Shown one piece after another: positions 1 through 9,511 of a stretch of 44,082 nt of DNA. The stretch is from Eggerthellales bacterium (lineage in GTDB: Bacteria; Actinomycetota; Coriobacteriia; Coriobacteriales; Eggerthellaceae). The DNA is taken from assembly GCA_029006935.1 (NCBI GenBank), contig JAQXGX010000087.1, positions 1 through 44,082 of the forward strand. The letters run 5' to 3'. The notes beneath the pieces are model-generated. The model did no database searches. It was not told where the DNA came from and saw only the letters and a list, made by a program, of their open reading frames with translations. A program made the translations under genes and the position numbers. Within the stretch, counting starts at the first letter, position 1, and each line of letters begins with the position of its first letter.

Positions 1-218
1 TGGTAAAGACGTCGAAAATGGCAGCGGCGCACCCCCGGGAAGCGATGCGGGGGTTCCTGGCTTTGGCAGCAACTCCAACAATGCCAGCAACCGCCGCTCA
101 GAGTGGCAGCAACGGCCGAAATGGCAGCGACCCCCATACCGCACGCCAGCAAGCGTCGAGTTGGCCGCCGCCCTTTGCCACACGCCAGCAAGCACGCGAA
201 ACGAGCAGCGGCCTAAGC

Positions 219-376
219 CGGGGTGCGTCAGATTCGCGCCTGTCGAAGCGAAGCGCTCTGGGGTGCGTCAGGTTGGGCCGAGGGCGAGCGCAGCGCGCCT
301 CTGTGCGGCGAAGCGAAGGCCCCTCCGAGAAAATCACCCCAGCCCGTAACGGGGCTGGGGTGCGTCAGATTCGCGC
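219..376. repeat. Short dispersed repeat GGGGTGCGTCAG(ATTCGCGC), three copies
   Basis: Copies begin at 220, 260 and 357; first and third share GGGGTGCGTCAGATTCGCGC. Confidence 0.7.
331..360 (-). terminator. Rho-independent terminator downstream of serC
   Basis: Hairpin ccccagcccgtaacggggctgggg; on the minus strand it is followed by TGATTTTCT. Confidence 0.55.
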
Positions 377-447
377 GAGAACGAAGTGAGCGGCCTTCGT
401 GCCGTGAACGAGAGTTCGCAGCGTGAAGATGACGTGCCCTGGCTCCG

Positions 448-1530
448 TTACCTGTGGGAAGCTTCGAATTCCTTCATATACTCCACCAACGCCTTCACGC
501 CCTCGATCGGCATGGCGTTGTAGATGGATGCGCGCATGCCGCCCACGGAACGATGGCCCTTGATGTTCTCGATGCCCTTGGCCTTGGCCCCCTTGACGAA
601 CTCGGCGTCCAAGTCGGCATCGCCGGTAACGAAGGGCACGTTCATGATGGAGCGGTCTTCCTTGCGAACCGGGGCCTGGTAGAAGTCGGTGGAATCCAGG
701 TAGTCGTACAGAACCGCAGCCTTTTCCTGGTTGCGCTTCTGCATGCCCTCCAGGCCGCCCTGGGCCAGGATCCACTTGAACACCTTGCCGCAGATGTAGA
801 TGCCGTAGCAGGGCGGAGTGTTGCTCATGGAGCCAGCGTCCGCCTGGGTCTTGTACTGCATGATGGTGGGCACGTACTCGGGCAGGTCTTCCCTGATCAG
901 GTCCTCCCTCACGATAACGATGACCACGCCGGCAGGACCCACGTTCTTCTGCACGCCACCGTAGATCAGACCGTACTTGGTCACGTCGATGGGCTCGGAA
1001 AGGAAGCAGCTGGAAACGTCGGCCACCAGGGGAACATCGCCGGTCTGGGGCAGCTTGTGGAACTTGTTGCCGTATACGGTCTCGTTTTCGCAAATGTACA
1101 CGTAGTCGGCATCCGGGGAAAGCTCCAGCTCGTCAACGTTGGGCACGTAGGTGAAGTTCTGATCCTCGGAAGAGGCGACCAGGTTGATCTGGCCGTACTT
1201 CTTAGCCTCCTTGTACGCCTTCTTGGACCAGCCGCCGCTCACGATGTAGTCGGCCTTGCCGGTCTTAAGCAGGTTCATGGGGATGGCTGCGAACTGCTGA
1301 GTGGCACCGCCCTGCAGGAACAGGACCTTATAGTTGTCCGGAATGCTCATGATGGTGCGCAGGTCGGCCTCAGCCTCTTCGATGATGCCCTTGAAGGCAG
1401 CGGAACGGTGGCTCATTTCCATGACTGACATGCCCGTGCCGCGGTAGTCGAGCATTTCCTGGGCGGCTTCCTGAAGGACTTCCTCAGGCAGCACGGCAGG
1501 ACCAGCGGAAAAGTTGTAAACCCTAGCCAT
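448..1530 (-). CDS. serC: Phosphoserine aminotransferase
   Basis: MARVYNFSAGPAVLPEEVLQEAAQEMLDYRGTGMSVMEMSHRS is a class V aminotransferase SerC signature; full-length 360 aa. Confidence 0.97.
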   Translation of the reverse strand: MARVYNFSAGPAVLPEEVLQEAAQEMLDYRGTGMSVMEMSHRSAAFKGIIEEAEADLRTIMSIPDNYKVLFLQGGATQQFAAIPMNLLKTGKADYIVSGGWSKKAYKEAKKYGQINLVASSEDQNFTYVPNVDELELSPDADYVYICENETVYGNKFHKLPQTGDVPLVADVSSCFLSEPIDVTKYGLIYGGVQKNVGPAGVVIVIVREDLIREDLPEYVPTIMQYKTQADAGSMSNTPPCYGIYICGKVFKWILAQGGLEGMQKRNQEKAAVLYDYLDSTDFYQAPVRKEDRSIMNVPFVTGDADLDAEFVKGAKAKGIENIKGHRSVGGMRASIYNAMPIEGVKALVEYMKEFEASHR

Positions 1531-1665
1531 TCCTTATCTCCTTTTCTCGGGGCTTTCGTATTCGGCCATTGTAGCCCCCTTTAGCCTGATGGAGTGTTAC
1601 GAAAAGGTTAACCAGGGCAAACGGTAGCACCTGTAAGCCCACGGAACCTCCCCTGAAACATGCCT

Positions 1666-2655
1666 CTACAGGCCGTTCACCACGTTACAAGGTCGCTCTC
1701 CCGCCGCTACCCGGGCCACGTTCTCCCACACCCAGGTATGGGCGCGATGAAACATTCCCTCGGTGACGCCGCCGATATGAGGACTGAGCACCAACCTCTG
1801 CGCCACCTGATCCCCTGCGGCGAGCAGCGGATGGTCGAGCTGCACCGGCTCGGGGGAAAGCGTGTCCAATCCCGCCATGGCTATCTGACCCGAAGTCAGG
1901 GCCTGGGCAAGGGCCTGCTGATCCACGATTTCTCCTCGGGCGGTGTTGATCAAGATGGCGGAAGGCTTCATGGCAGCCAGGAAGTCGGCATCCACCAGAT
2001 TAACGGTCTGGGGCGTAACGGGGCAGTGCAGGCTCACGATGTCCGCCGTAGCCGCGATTTGCTCCACCGTGGCGAAGGTCACCCCCAGGCGCTGCTCCTC
2101 TTCCTCGGAAAGCCTGCTGCGCTTGTTGTACAGCAGCTTGCAGCCGAAGGGGGCAAGGCGCTGCGCCGTGGCTTGGGCAATGGCCCCGAAGCCGATCAGG
2201 CCCACGGTGCAATCCCCCAACTCCCGAATGCCCTGAACCATCAGGCGCTCCTTGGTCTGGATTTGCTGGCCGCCCATCACCGCCGCGTGCCCGGAGACCA
2301 CGCCTCGCAAACACCCTAGCATCAGCAGCACCGCCTGCTCTGCCACGGCGCCGGCGTTCACCCCGGCGTTATTGCACACGTACACCCCGGCATCCGCCGC
2401 CGCCTTGCAGTCAATGGCGTTGAAGGCCACGCCTTCGGAATGAATCAGCTTCAGGTTCGGCATGCCAGCAATAAGAGCAGCGCTGACCAGGCTGATGGCA
2501 TCGGCCATGATGAAATCCGCATCAGCATGCTTTTCCAGAATCTGGTCATCCGAGGTCCCCCGGGGAACCACCACCAGCTCGCACTGCTCCACCACCGGAA
2601 GGGCCGGCAGGTACCTGCGGGTACGCTGCTCGTCGCCAATCACCAGCATCTTCAT
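1666..2655 (-). CDS. D-isomer-specific 2-hydroxyacid dehydrogenase (D-3-phosphoglycerate dehydrogenase-like)
   Basis: NAD-binding GLIGFGAIAQATAQRLAPFG, catalytic INTARGEIVDQQAL and SPHIGGVT motifs; next to serC. Start at MKMLVIGDEQ preferred over the ORF start at 2673. Confidence 0.88.
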   Translation of the reverse strand: MKMLVIGDEQRTRRYLPALPVVEQCELVVVPRGTSDDQILEKHADADFIMADAISLVSAALIAGMPNLKLIHSEGVAFNAIDCKAAADAGVYVCNNAGVNAGAVAEQAVLLMLGCLRGVVSGHAAVMGGQQIQTKERLMVQGIRELGDCTVGLIGFGAIAQATAQRLAPFGCKLLYNKRSRLSEEEEQRLGVTFATVEQIAATADIVSLHCPVTPQTVNLVDADFLAAMKPSAILINTARGEIVDQQALAQALTSGQIAMAGLDTLSPEPVQLDHPLLAAGDQVAQRLVLSPHIGGVTEGMFHRAHTWVWENVARVAAGERPCNVVNGL

Positions 2656-2679
2656 GAAAAACTCCTTCCCCAACCAAGA

Positions 2680-3627
2680 TCAGACCACGCTGACCAGTCG
2701 GTCCTGATACGCAACCGAAACCTGCGCACCGTGGCACTGCTCCTGGAGCAGGCTACGTTGCACCTGAAGCGGAAGCCTGTAGGTATTGTTGTTGCGAGAA
2801 ACGTGCATGGCCACCACCTGCTCCAGGCCATCATGCAGAAGGCTTTCCAGCTCCTGTCGGGCCTGACCGTTGCTCAGATGGCCCACATCTGACGCCACCC
2901 GCTGCTTGATATGGTACGGATAGGGACCCACCTTGAGCATATGGGGGTCATGGTTGCTTTCCAGCGCCAGGATGCGCGCGCCGCCCAGCCCCTCATGGCA
3001 TTCCGGGGTAACGACCCCCGAATCCGTCAGGTATCCCAGCACGTCCATGGGGACGAAGGGTCCATCCGCTCCCTCCGAAGCCCCGGGGAGATCAGGCGCC
3101 TCCACCCGAAAGCCGAAGGACGCCGCCACATCATGGGATGACCTGAGCACATGGACCTGGCATCCGGCAAGGGAAAGGGCGCTTCCCGCGGCAAAGGGGA
3201 CGAACTCCGCCAACCCGGTCTGCACCACCCCGGAAACAGGCTTCGAGGCGTCCCTCACCGCTGGAGCCGTGTACAGCGGAACATGCACGCCCAAGCGCGC
3301 CAGGCCTCGCAGCACCACGCCCAACCCCTTGGTGTGATCGGAGTGGTCATGGGTGATCAGGATTCCGTCCAAGCTTGCAGGATCGAAGCCGGCCTCCTGG
3401 CACCGGGCGAAGAAGTCCCGCTTGCAGATTCCGCAGTCGATGAGGATGCCCCGGCCCGTTGCAACGTTTTCCACCACCGCAGCATTTCCCCCGCTGCCGC
3501 TCGCCAGCACATGCAGGCGCAGGGCGTGACGCGCCGGGCCTTGAGGCTCGTTCATTTCCGGCAGAGCATCGGCCTTCCGAGCCTCCTGCACCCGGTCGCT
3601 GCTCAATCCAACCTCCTCAGGAAGCAT
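2680..3627 (-). CDS. MBL-fold metallo-hydrolase (YycJ/WalJ-like)
   Basis: LHVLASGSGGNAAVVE...ILIDCGI...GILITHDHSDHTKGLG; true start may be internal (MNEPQGPARHALRLHVLASG). Confidence 0.85.
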   Translation of the reverse strand: MLPEEVGLSSDRVQEARKADALPEMNEPQGPARHALRLHVLASGSGGNAAVVENVATGRGILIDCGICKRDFFARCQEAGFDPASLDGILITHDHSDHTKGLGVVLRGLARLGVHVPLYTAPAVRDASKPVSGVVQTGLAEFVPFAAGSALSLAGCQVHVLRSSHDVAASFGFRVEAPDLPGASEGADGPFVPMDVLGYLTDSGVVTPECHEGLGGARILALESNHDPHMLKVGPYPYHIKQRVASDVGHLSNGQARQELESLLHDGLEQVVAMHVSRNNNTYRLPLQVQRSLLQEQCHGAQVSVAYQDRLVSVV

Positions 3628-3709
3628 CCCCGCTCACCACGATCCTTTCGTCCCGCTCATACACGCCCATGGGCGCGCCTATTGCATCCCGCCAGCAACC
3701 TGCAAACGC

Positions 3710-5122
3710 CTATCCGAACAAGCCCATCCATTGCCAATAGGGCACGCTCACCGCCAGGGCGATCAGGCATATGCCCATGTAGACTCCGCTGAAGCGGGCA
3801 GCATCCCCATGGGTGATCATCTGACCGTCCACGGCGGCATATCCCGTCAGGTAGACCGGGTTCTGATACGGGGCGAAGAAGGGGCTGATCATGCAGTACA
3901 TGGCCATTCCCACCACCCACGGATCGATACCCTGGGATTGTGCCAAGGGCACCATGAACACCATGACGATGTTCAGGTAGGCCATTTCGGAAACGATCAC
4001 GAACCGCAGCACCATGGTGCTCACGCCAACGCCCAGCACGAACACGTAGGGGTTTTCGGCCATGCGCTGGAACAACGGACCGCATACCGTCACGATCCAG
4101 TCGTTCACCCCAGCGTGGGAAAACACGCTGCCCAAGCCGAACACCGTGCCCATGAAGATGAGGGACTCCCAGTTCACCTGGGTACGCAGACCGTTCTTCC
4201 CCAGAATGCCGCAGGCAACCGTGGCAACAAGGGCGACCAAGCCCACCACATGGGTGGGCACGCCATGGAGCGGCTCCGCCACCCAAAGGGCAATGGTCAC
4301 CAGAACAATGACGCACATGCGCTTTTCGTCAACGCTCATGGACCCCAGGCGCTGGTCCAAGACCGCCGCAGCATCATCGCGGGGCGCAGAGGGACCCGCC
4401 TGCTCCGAGTCGGGGGCATCGTAGAGGCGCACCAGGGCAACGTAGCTCAGAAGCGTTGCCACCAAGAACCAGGGCAGTGCCGCCACGAACCAGTGAAGCA
4501 GGTCAAAGCGAGCCACCACGTCGGCAGGAAGAAGCCCCACCAGGGCATATCCCAAGATGCTGGCGGAAATGACTGCAGGCCCGATATTGCGCACGCCCGC
4601 CAGCATGGCCAGGAAGAGTCCCTGCATGCGCTTTCCCTGACGCGCGTATCCCATGGCCTCCCCCACGCTCATGGCCACGGGAGCAAGGATGGCGGTCTTT
4701 GCCGACAGGCTGGGAATAAGCGGGCCCAGCACCGTGCCCACCGTCAGGAAGCCCGCGGCCTGCGCCTTGAAGGTTCGGGGAAACAGGCGAAGAATGGCCA
4801 GGGCCATGCGACGCATGAGGCCGCTCACCTTCATGCCCGCGCCCAAGCCGAAAGCACTCACCAGCAGCCACCAGGTAGGCTCGGAAAACGCCGAAAGACC
4901 CACCTCCGTGGGGACGCCGGCAATCACCAGCAAGGCCGCGATCATAAGCAGGCCGGTGGCGTACTCTGGAAGCACCGAGGCCACCCACCACACCACCGCC
5001 CAGACCAGCACGCCCAGGCAGGCGCAGCCTTGGAAGGACAGGCCCACGTCGGCAGCGCTCAGACACGCGCCCACGGCAACACCTGCCGCCACGCCCGCCA
5101 TAGCCACCACCACGCGCCTCAT
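3710..5122 (-). CDS. SLC13/DASS-family anion:Na+ symporter
   Basis: Multi-TM protein with SLSAKTAILAPVAMSVGEAMG and PYQNPVYLTGYAAVDGQMITHGD, typical of DASS permeases. Start trimmed to MRRVVVAMAG. Confidence 0.82.
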   Translation of the reverse strand: MRRVVVAMAGVAAGVAVGACLSAADVGLSFQGCACLGVLVWAVVWWVASVLPEYATGLLMIAALLVIAGVPTEVGLSAFSEPTWWLLVSAFGLGAGMKVSGLMRRMALAILRLFPRTFKAQAAGFLTVGTVLGPLIPSLSAKTAILAPVAMSVGEAMGYARQGKRMQGLFLAMLAGVRNIGPAVISASILGYALVGLLPADVVARFDLLHWFVAALPWFLVATLLSYVALVRLYDAPDSEQAGPSAPRDDAAAVLDQRLGSMSVDEKRMCVIVLVTIALWVAEPLHGVPTHVVGLVALVATVACGILGKNGLRTQVNWESLIFMGTVFGLGSVFSHAGVNDWIVTVCGPLFQRMAENPYVFVLGVGVSTMVLRFVIVSEMAYLNIVMVFMVPLAQSQGIDPWVVGMAMYCMISPFFAPYQNPVYLTGYAAVDGQMITHGDAARFSGVYMGICLIALAVSVPYWQWMGLFG

Positions 5123-5277
5123 AACCGAGCCATCCTTCCCCGCCCCTTGAGCGGACCAATAACCGAAACGCTTTGACCCGCCCATTCTAGCAGTATCCAA
5201 CGGCCTCGCATTATACCGAACATCTGTTCTTGTTACAAGAAGGGCAGTCGCATCCGCCGCCTGCCGCCAAACGCCAG

Positions 5278-5333
5278 AAAAAAATGAAGACCCGGCAGGA
5301 CCGCGGGCACCACGTCCCACGACCCGCCGGGTC
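5278..5333 (-). terminator. Terminator downstream of the VWA gene
   Basis: gacccggc...gccgggtc stem; T-rich tract on the minus strand (aaaaaaaatgaa on +). Confidence 0.6.
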
Positions 5334-5388
5334 CCATTGGCAATGCAGCCGTGTCAGGGAACCGCAGCCCCTTCGGCCCGTTCGTCCG

Positions 5389-6240
5389 CTAGCCGCGGGC
5401 AGCGTGGTCCCGCTCGATCTGATCCTTCCATTCCGCCGCCCGGGCTTCCCTGGCCTGTCTGCGGGGAGCGGAGCTCATCTGAACGGTGGCATTGCTCACG
5501 GCGTCGAACATGATGGCGCTGCCGGCGGCATCGCATACGTAGCTGGCAGCGCTCTGGGCATCAATGCCGATGCGCGCCGCCTCCTGCGCGGCGTCCATGT
5601 TGGCCCCCAGGAACATGAAGGTCCACCCCTCTTCCTCCACCGCGCCGATCATGGACTTGACCTGGGCGTAGGTGTAGTGGCTGCTGGAGTTTTCAAAGCC
5701 ATCCGTGGTGATGACAAAGATCAGGTTGGCCGCTTCGAAGCCCTTCGGCTGGCACGCCTGGACCTGGCGCATGTGGGAGATGCTGGTTCCCACCGCATCC
5801 AGCAGCGCCGTGCATCCTCCGGGCTCGTAGGAGTCCGCGGTAAGCTGCGGCACCTGGTCGATGCTGCGGCGGTTGGCCAGCACCCGCACGTGATGGTCGA
5901 ACAGCACCACTGTGACCAGGGTGGGCACGCCGCTTTCCCGGTGCTTGGCAAGCAGCGCGTTGATGCCGCCTATGGTGTCGTCCTCCATGCCGCACATGGA
6001 GCCGCTCTTGTCCACGATCAGCACCAGCTCGGTGTAGTCCGCGGAAGGCGACGACCCACAGGGCTCGCAGCGGGACCAGGGGTCCAGCCACTCCCTTTCC
6101 CGGAAGCCCTGGCCGTCCCAGAAGCTCGAAGGAGCCCCTCCCTCAGCAGGGCGCACGCCGTGGCCCCGGCCGCTCTTGCCAGCCCCCTTGCCCTTGCCCG
6201 CTCCCTGGTCGTTCATCCAGCCGCTCATCCTCTTCATCAT
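5389..6240 (-). CDS. VWA-domain protein
   Basis: Complete MIDAS: ELVLIVDKSGSMCGMEDDTIGGIN (DxSxS), GGCTALLDAVG and FVITTDGFENSS. Start trimmed to MMKRMSGWMND. Confidence 0.88.
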   Translation of the reverse strand: MMKRMSGWMNDQGAGKGKGAGKSGRGHGVRPAEGGAPSSFWDGQGFREREWLDPWSRCEPCGSSPSADYTELVLIVDKSGSMCGMEDDTIGGINALLAKHRESGVPTLVTVVLFDHHVRVLANRRSIDQVPQLTADSYEPGGCTALLDAVGTSISHMRQVQACQPKGFEAANLIFVITTDGFENSSSHYTYAQVKSMIGAVEEEGWTFMFLGANMDAAQEAARIGIDAQSAASYVCDAAGSAIMFDAVSNATVQMSSAPRRQAREARAAEWKDQIERDHAARG

Positions 6241-6328
6241 GGCAAGTCCTTTCGTCCTGGTTCCCTGACCCGGCCCGCGCCGAATCCCCGTTACAGGACC
6301 CACTCTACCCAGCAGCGGGGCGACCGTG

Positions 6329-6345
6329 GTCAACTGGCAGTTGAC
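6329..6345. promoter_or_regulatory. Perfect inverted repeat, candidate operator in a divergent intergenic region
   Basis: GTCAACTG-G-CAGTTGAC, 8-bp arms with 1-nt centre, between VWA (-) and DUF262 (+) genes. Overlaps TTGACA-like hexamers on both strands. Confidence 0.5.
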
Positions 6346-6434
6346 ATCGCCCTTCCCCGGGAAAGGCGCAGCGCCACCACGCCAGCTCACCTGCGGTACA
6401 ATGGGCCGCAACGACTGCGAGCACCGACCACACC

Positions 6435-7583
6435 TTGGAGGCAACCGTGGAAACGCGTCAGGACCCCCTGCTGAGCATTCTGGGCGAACCGTCCGTTCGC
6501 TTCACCCTTCCCGACTACCAGCGCTCCTACTCCTGGGGCCAAAGCCAGTGCCTGGAGCTTTGGCGAGACATCATGCAGTCCGCCCGGGAAAAGAGGCCTC
6601 ACTTCGCCGGCATGTTCATCTGCGCAGATACCGCCGACGCTCCCCAGACCCAGCAGGAGCAGGACGAAGCAGCTGGCGATCCCGCCGCGTGCCCCCCTCG
6701 CGTCCTGGAGATCATAGACGGGCAGCAGCGCCTGACCACCACCTTCCTCATGCTCACGGCCTTTTCCCGCTACGCTCGGGAAAGGGGCCTGAACTTCTAC
6801 GGCGCCGGTCCCGACTACGTGGAAAGCACCTTCCTGACCTGCCCGAACGGTCAAAAGCTCACCCTGTCCCAGGAAGATCGGGAGGTGCTCCTGGCCCTGC
6901 TTGACGGGAAAAGCGCCCAGGAGGCCGCCGAGGGTCTGCCCGCGCACCGCAGGGACCGCAACCGGGTGGTGCAGAACTTCCGCTTCTTCCAGGACCTCAT
7001 GGCCCAGGACGACTTCGACGACGAAGCCTTCTGGCGGGGCATCAACGAGGTCTTCGTCATCCAGATCATTCTGGGCGAAGGAGATGACCCCCAGGAAATC
7101 TTCGAAAGCTTCAACTCCAAGGGCGTGAGCCTGGGCATTGCCGACATGCTCCGCAACCATCTGCTGGTGGCGGAGTCGCTGGAGGAGCAGGAGCGCCTGT
7201 ACAGCACCTACTGGGAGCGGGTTCAGTCCGCCTTTGGCGACGATCCCGGCGGAAAGCGCCTGGGCGCCTGCCTGCGCTCCTGGGTCACCGTGCGCTGCAA
7301 GAACGCCCGAGGCCACAACGAGCGAGAGATGTTCGCCGCCTTCAAGGTCTATGCGGCGGAAAAGTTGGAGGGCCGCACCGAGCTGTGCCTGAAGGAGATG
7401 GTCAACTTCACCAGCATGTGGGCAGAGCGGTACCGCTACCACGCCACCAAGGCCTACGTTTCCTACAACTGGGCCACCCTGGGAGCAACCACCCTGGTCT
7501 CCGACGACCTGCGCCAGAAGGTCAAGGCCAACAAGGACAGCTGGTATTGGAAGCACTACATGAACGTGGACGTGACCAAGTAG
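6435..7583 (+). CDS. DUF262-domain protein (GmrSD/ParB-like DGQQR family), copy 1; no visible DUF1524 HNH domain
   Basis: RFTLPDYQRSYSWGQSQCLELWRDI, EIIDGQQRLTTTFLMLTAF and IFESFNSKGVSLGIADMLRNHLL. Start is TTG 6435 or GTG 6447. Confidence 0.87.
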   Translation: MEATVETRQDPLLSILGEPSVRFTLPDYQRSYSWGQSQCLELWRDIMQSAREKRPHFAGMFICADTADAPQTQQEQDEAAGDPAACPPRVLEIIDGQQRLTTTFLMLTAFSRYARERGLNFYGAGPDYVESTFLTCPNGQKLTLSQEDREVLLALLDGKSAQEAAEGLPAHRRDRNRVVQNFRFFQDLMAQDDFDDEAFWRGINEVFVIQIILGEGDDPQEIFESFNSKGVSLGIADMLRNHLLVAESLEEQERLYSTYWERVQSAFGDDPGGKRLGACLRSWVTVRCKNARGHNEREMFAAFKVYAAEKLEGRTELCLKEMVNFTSMWAERYRYHATKAYVSYNWATLGATTLVSDDLRQKVKANKDSWYWKHYMNVDVTK

Positions 7584-7592
7584 GAGGACCCC

Positions 7593-8639
7593 ATGCAGAC
7601 CAAGCAGATCGCGCTCCTGGACTTCCTGGGACAACCCAAAACCCAGTTCACCATTCCCCCCTTCCAGCGGGTGTACTCCTGGGAGGAAAAGGAGTGCGGG
7701 GACCTGTGGGACGACTGCCTGAAGGCAGGCTGGCGCAACCGCTCCCACTTCATGGGCGTGGTGCTGTACGCCGCCAGCACCGAAGGCTGGCGCTCCTGCC
7801 AGCGGCTGAACGTGATCGACGGCCAGCAGCGCCTGACCACCTTCACCCTGCTGCTCACCGCGCTGTACCACCATCTTCTTGAAACGGGCGAAACCCTTGA
7901 GGGCATGACCGCCGAAGACCTTGCCGCCCGCTTCCTGCTGGTGGACGCAGACGGCCAGCTCCAACCCAAGCTGGTCCTGACCTACCTGGACCGGTTCACC
8001 CTGTTCGAGCTCATCGTGGGTGCGGAGCCCTCCAAAGAGCACTCCCAGCGCATCCTGGACAACTGCGCCTACTTCAAGGGAAGGATGGACCAGCCCGACT
8101 TCGACCTTGCCCAGCTGTGGACGGGCATACGGCAGCTTCTGGTGCTGGACGTTTCCCTTTCCGGCGATGACCGACCCCAGGCCGTGTTCGAGAGCCTGAA
8201 CTCCAAGGGAATGTCCCTGACCACCGGCGACCTTCTGCGCAGCCGCATCCTCCTGTACGATCGGGAGCACCCCGGGGCCGACCTGTTCTCACGCTACTGG
8301 AAGAAGATCTGGAGCATCGGGAACTCCTGCGTGCCCGACGGGGCCAAGAGCGCAGACGGCCCGAGCGTGCTGGTGGAGGCGTGGATTGCCACCAAGTGCC
8401 GCGACATGGCCCTGATCCACGATGAAACCCAGATCTACCCCTTCCTGAAGACCCTGCTTCGGACCACGTACCAAAACGATCTGCCGGCGCTCCTGGCCGA
8501 CCTGGACAGCTTTGCCGACGACTTCAAGCGCAAGGACGCCTTCCGAGAAACCGCCCTGACCTACCGAGCCGAATGGGTGAAGGGCCGCATGGGCACCTCC
8601 ATATCCACCTACCGGCTCTTCGGCACCGCGGGACACTAG
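7593..8639 (+). CDS. DUF262-domain protein (GmrSD/ParB-like DGQQR family), copy 2; no visible DUF1524 HNH domain
   Basis: QFTIPPFQRVYSWEEKECGDLWDD, NVIDGQQRLTTFTLLLTAL and VFESLNSKGMSLTTGDLLRSRIL; paralogous to the preceding CDS, 9-bp gap. Confidence 0.87.
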   Translation: MQTKQIALLDFLGQPKTQFTIPPFQRVYSWEEKECGDLWDDCLKAGWRNRSHFMGVVLYAASTEGWRSCQRLNVIDGQQRLTTFTLLLTALYHHLLETGETLEGMTAEDLAARFLLVDADGQLQPKLVLTYLDRFTLFELIVGAEPSKEHSQRILDNCAYFKGRMDQPDFDLAQLWTGIRQLLVLDVSLSGDDRPQAVFESLNSKGMSLTTGDLLRSRILLYDREHPGADLFSRYWKKIWSIGNSCVPDGAKSADGPSVLVEAWIATKCRDMALIHDETQIYPFLKTLLRTTYQNDLPALLADLDSFADDFKRKDAFRETALTYRAEWVKGRMGTSISTYRLFGTAGH

Positions 8640-8686
8640 CCCCACGGCATCCGCCCGTCCGACCGGTCCGACCGCCCAAGCAGTTC

Positions 8687-9508
8687 CTACAGCTCCAGTA
8701 CCAGTCCGCAGCTCATGGGCTTCACCACGTCCGCACCCAGTTCCCGGGTCAGCACGTCCAGGGCATCGGGGCCGGTGCAGTGCCCGGTCACCACCAGCTC
8801 CACGCCGGTTTCCCCCAAACGCCGGGCGAAGTCCCGCACCTGGTCCCGCGGGGTTTCGTACAGATGGAAGCCTCCCACCACGGCACGGACCCGCTGGCCG
8901 GGCCATGCCTGCTGGGCTTCCCGCACCACCACGTCGGCACCGGCGTGGCAGCAGCTGTTGAACACGGCTATGCCGCCGCTTTCCAGCTCCACGACCAGGC
9001 TCTGCTCGTGGGAGAAGTCATCCGGTCGCAGGTCGTCAACAGGACCTGCAAGCATATGGCTGGCACGCCCCACCTCCTCCAATCCGGGAGTGGAGTGCCC
9101 CAGCAGCCAGAAGCCCGGTGCCACCTGCACCCGCTCCCCCACCCGTACGATACGGCTGGCATAGGCGGAAAGCACGCCCCGCGGCACGCCGATGTACTCC
9201 AGTTCCTTGCCGGGATGCTCCGCGTAGCAGTCTTCCCCACAGGATCGCTGCACGTAGAAGGACGCATGGGCATTGCGGGCAAAGAAGGCAGCCATGCCCC
9301 CGGCATGGTCGAAATGAGCATGGGAAAGCACCGCGGCGTCCACCCGATCCAGGTCCACTCCCAGCTCCTGGGCGTTCACGGCGAACAGCTCGGTGGCGCC
9401 GGCATCCAGCAGCACCGTCACCTCCCCCTGCTCCACCAGGGCGGAAAGCCCCCATTCCCCCTGAAGGCCGCAGCCTGCCTGATTGTCTACCAGAATCGTT
9501 AGCCTCAC
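8687..9508 (-). CDS. MBL-fold metallo-hydrolase
   Basis: VDAAVLSHAHFDHAGGM, GIAVFNSCCHAGADVVV and ELVVTGHCTGPDAL motifs. Confidence 0.88.
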   Translation of the reverse strand: MRLTILVDNQAGCGLQGEWGLSALVEQGEVTVLLDAGATELFAVNAQELGVDLDRVDAAVLSHAHFDHAGGMAAFFARNAHASFYVQRSCGEDCYAEHPGKELEYIGVPRGVLSAYASRIVRVGERVQVAPGFWLLGHSTPGLEEVGRASHMLAGPVDDLRPDDFSHEQSLVVELESGGIAVFNSCCHAGADVVVREAQQAWPGQRVRAVVGGFHLYETPRDQVRDFARRLGETGVELVVTGHCTGPDALDVLTRELGADVVKPMSCGLVLEL

Positions 9509-9511
9509 GTC

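Noticed and set aside
219-376. Possible CRISPR array from repeated GGGGTGCGTCAG
   Set aside because: Irregular spacing (40 and 97 bp), only three short units, no cas genes in the window.
18-426. Small overlapping ORFs (123, 62, 67, 79 aa)
   Set aside because: Lie in repeat-rich noncoding sequence; no RBS or conserved motif seen.
3731-5176. 481-aa plus-strand ORF
   Set aside because: Antisense to the DASS transporter; extreme His/Gln/Gly bias.
6387-8270. 627-aa minus-strand ORF
   Set aside because: Antisense to both DUF262 genes; composition typical of mirrored high-GC coding sequence; no recognisable motifs.
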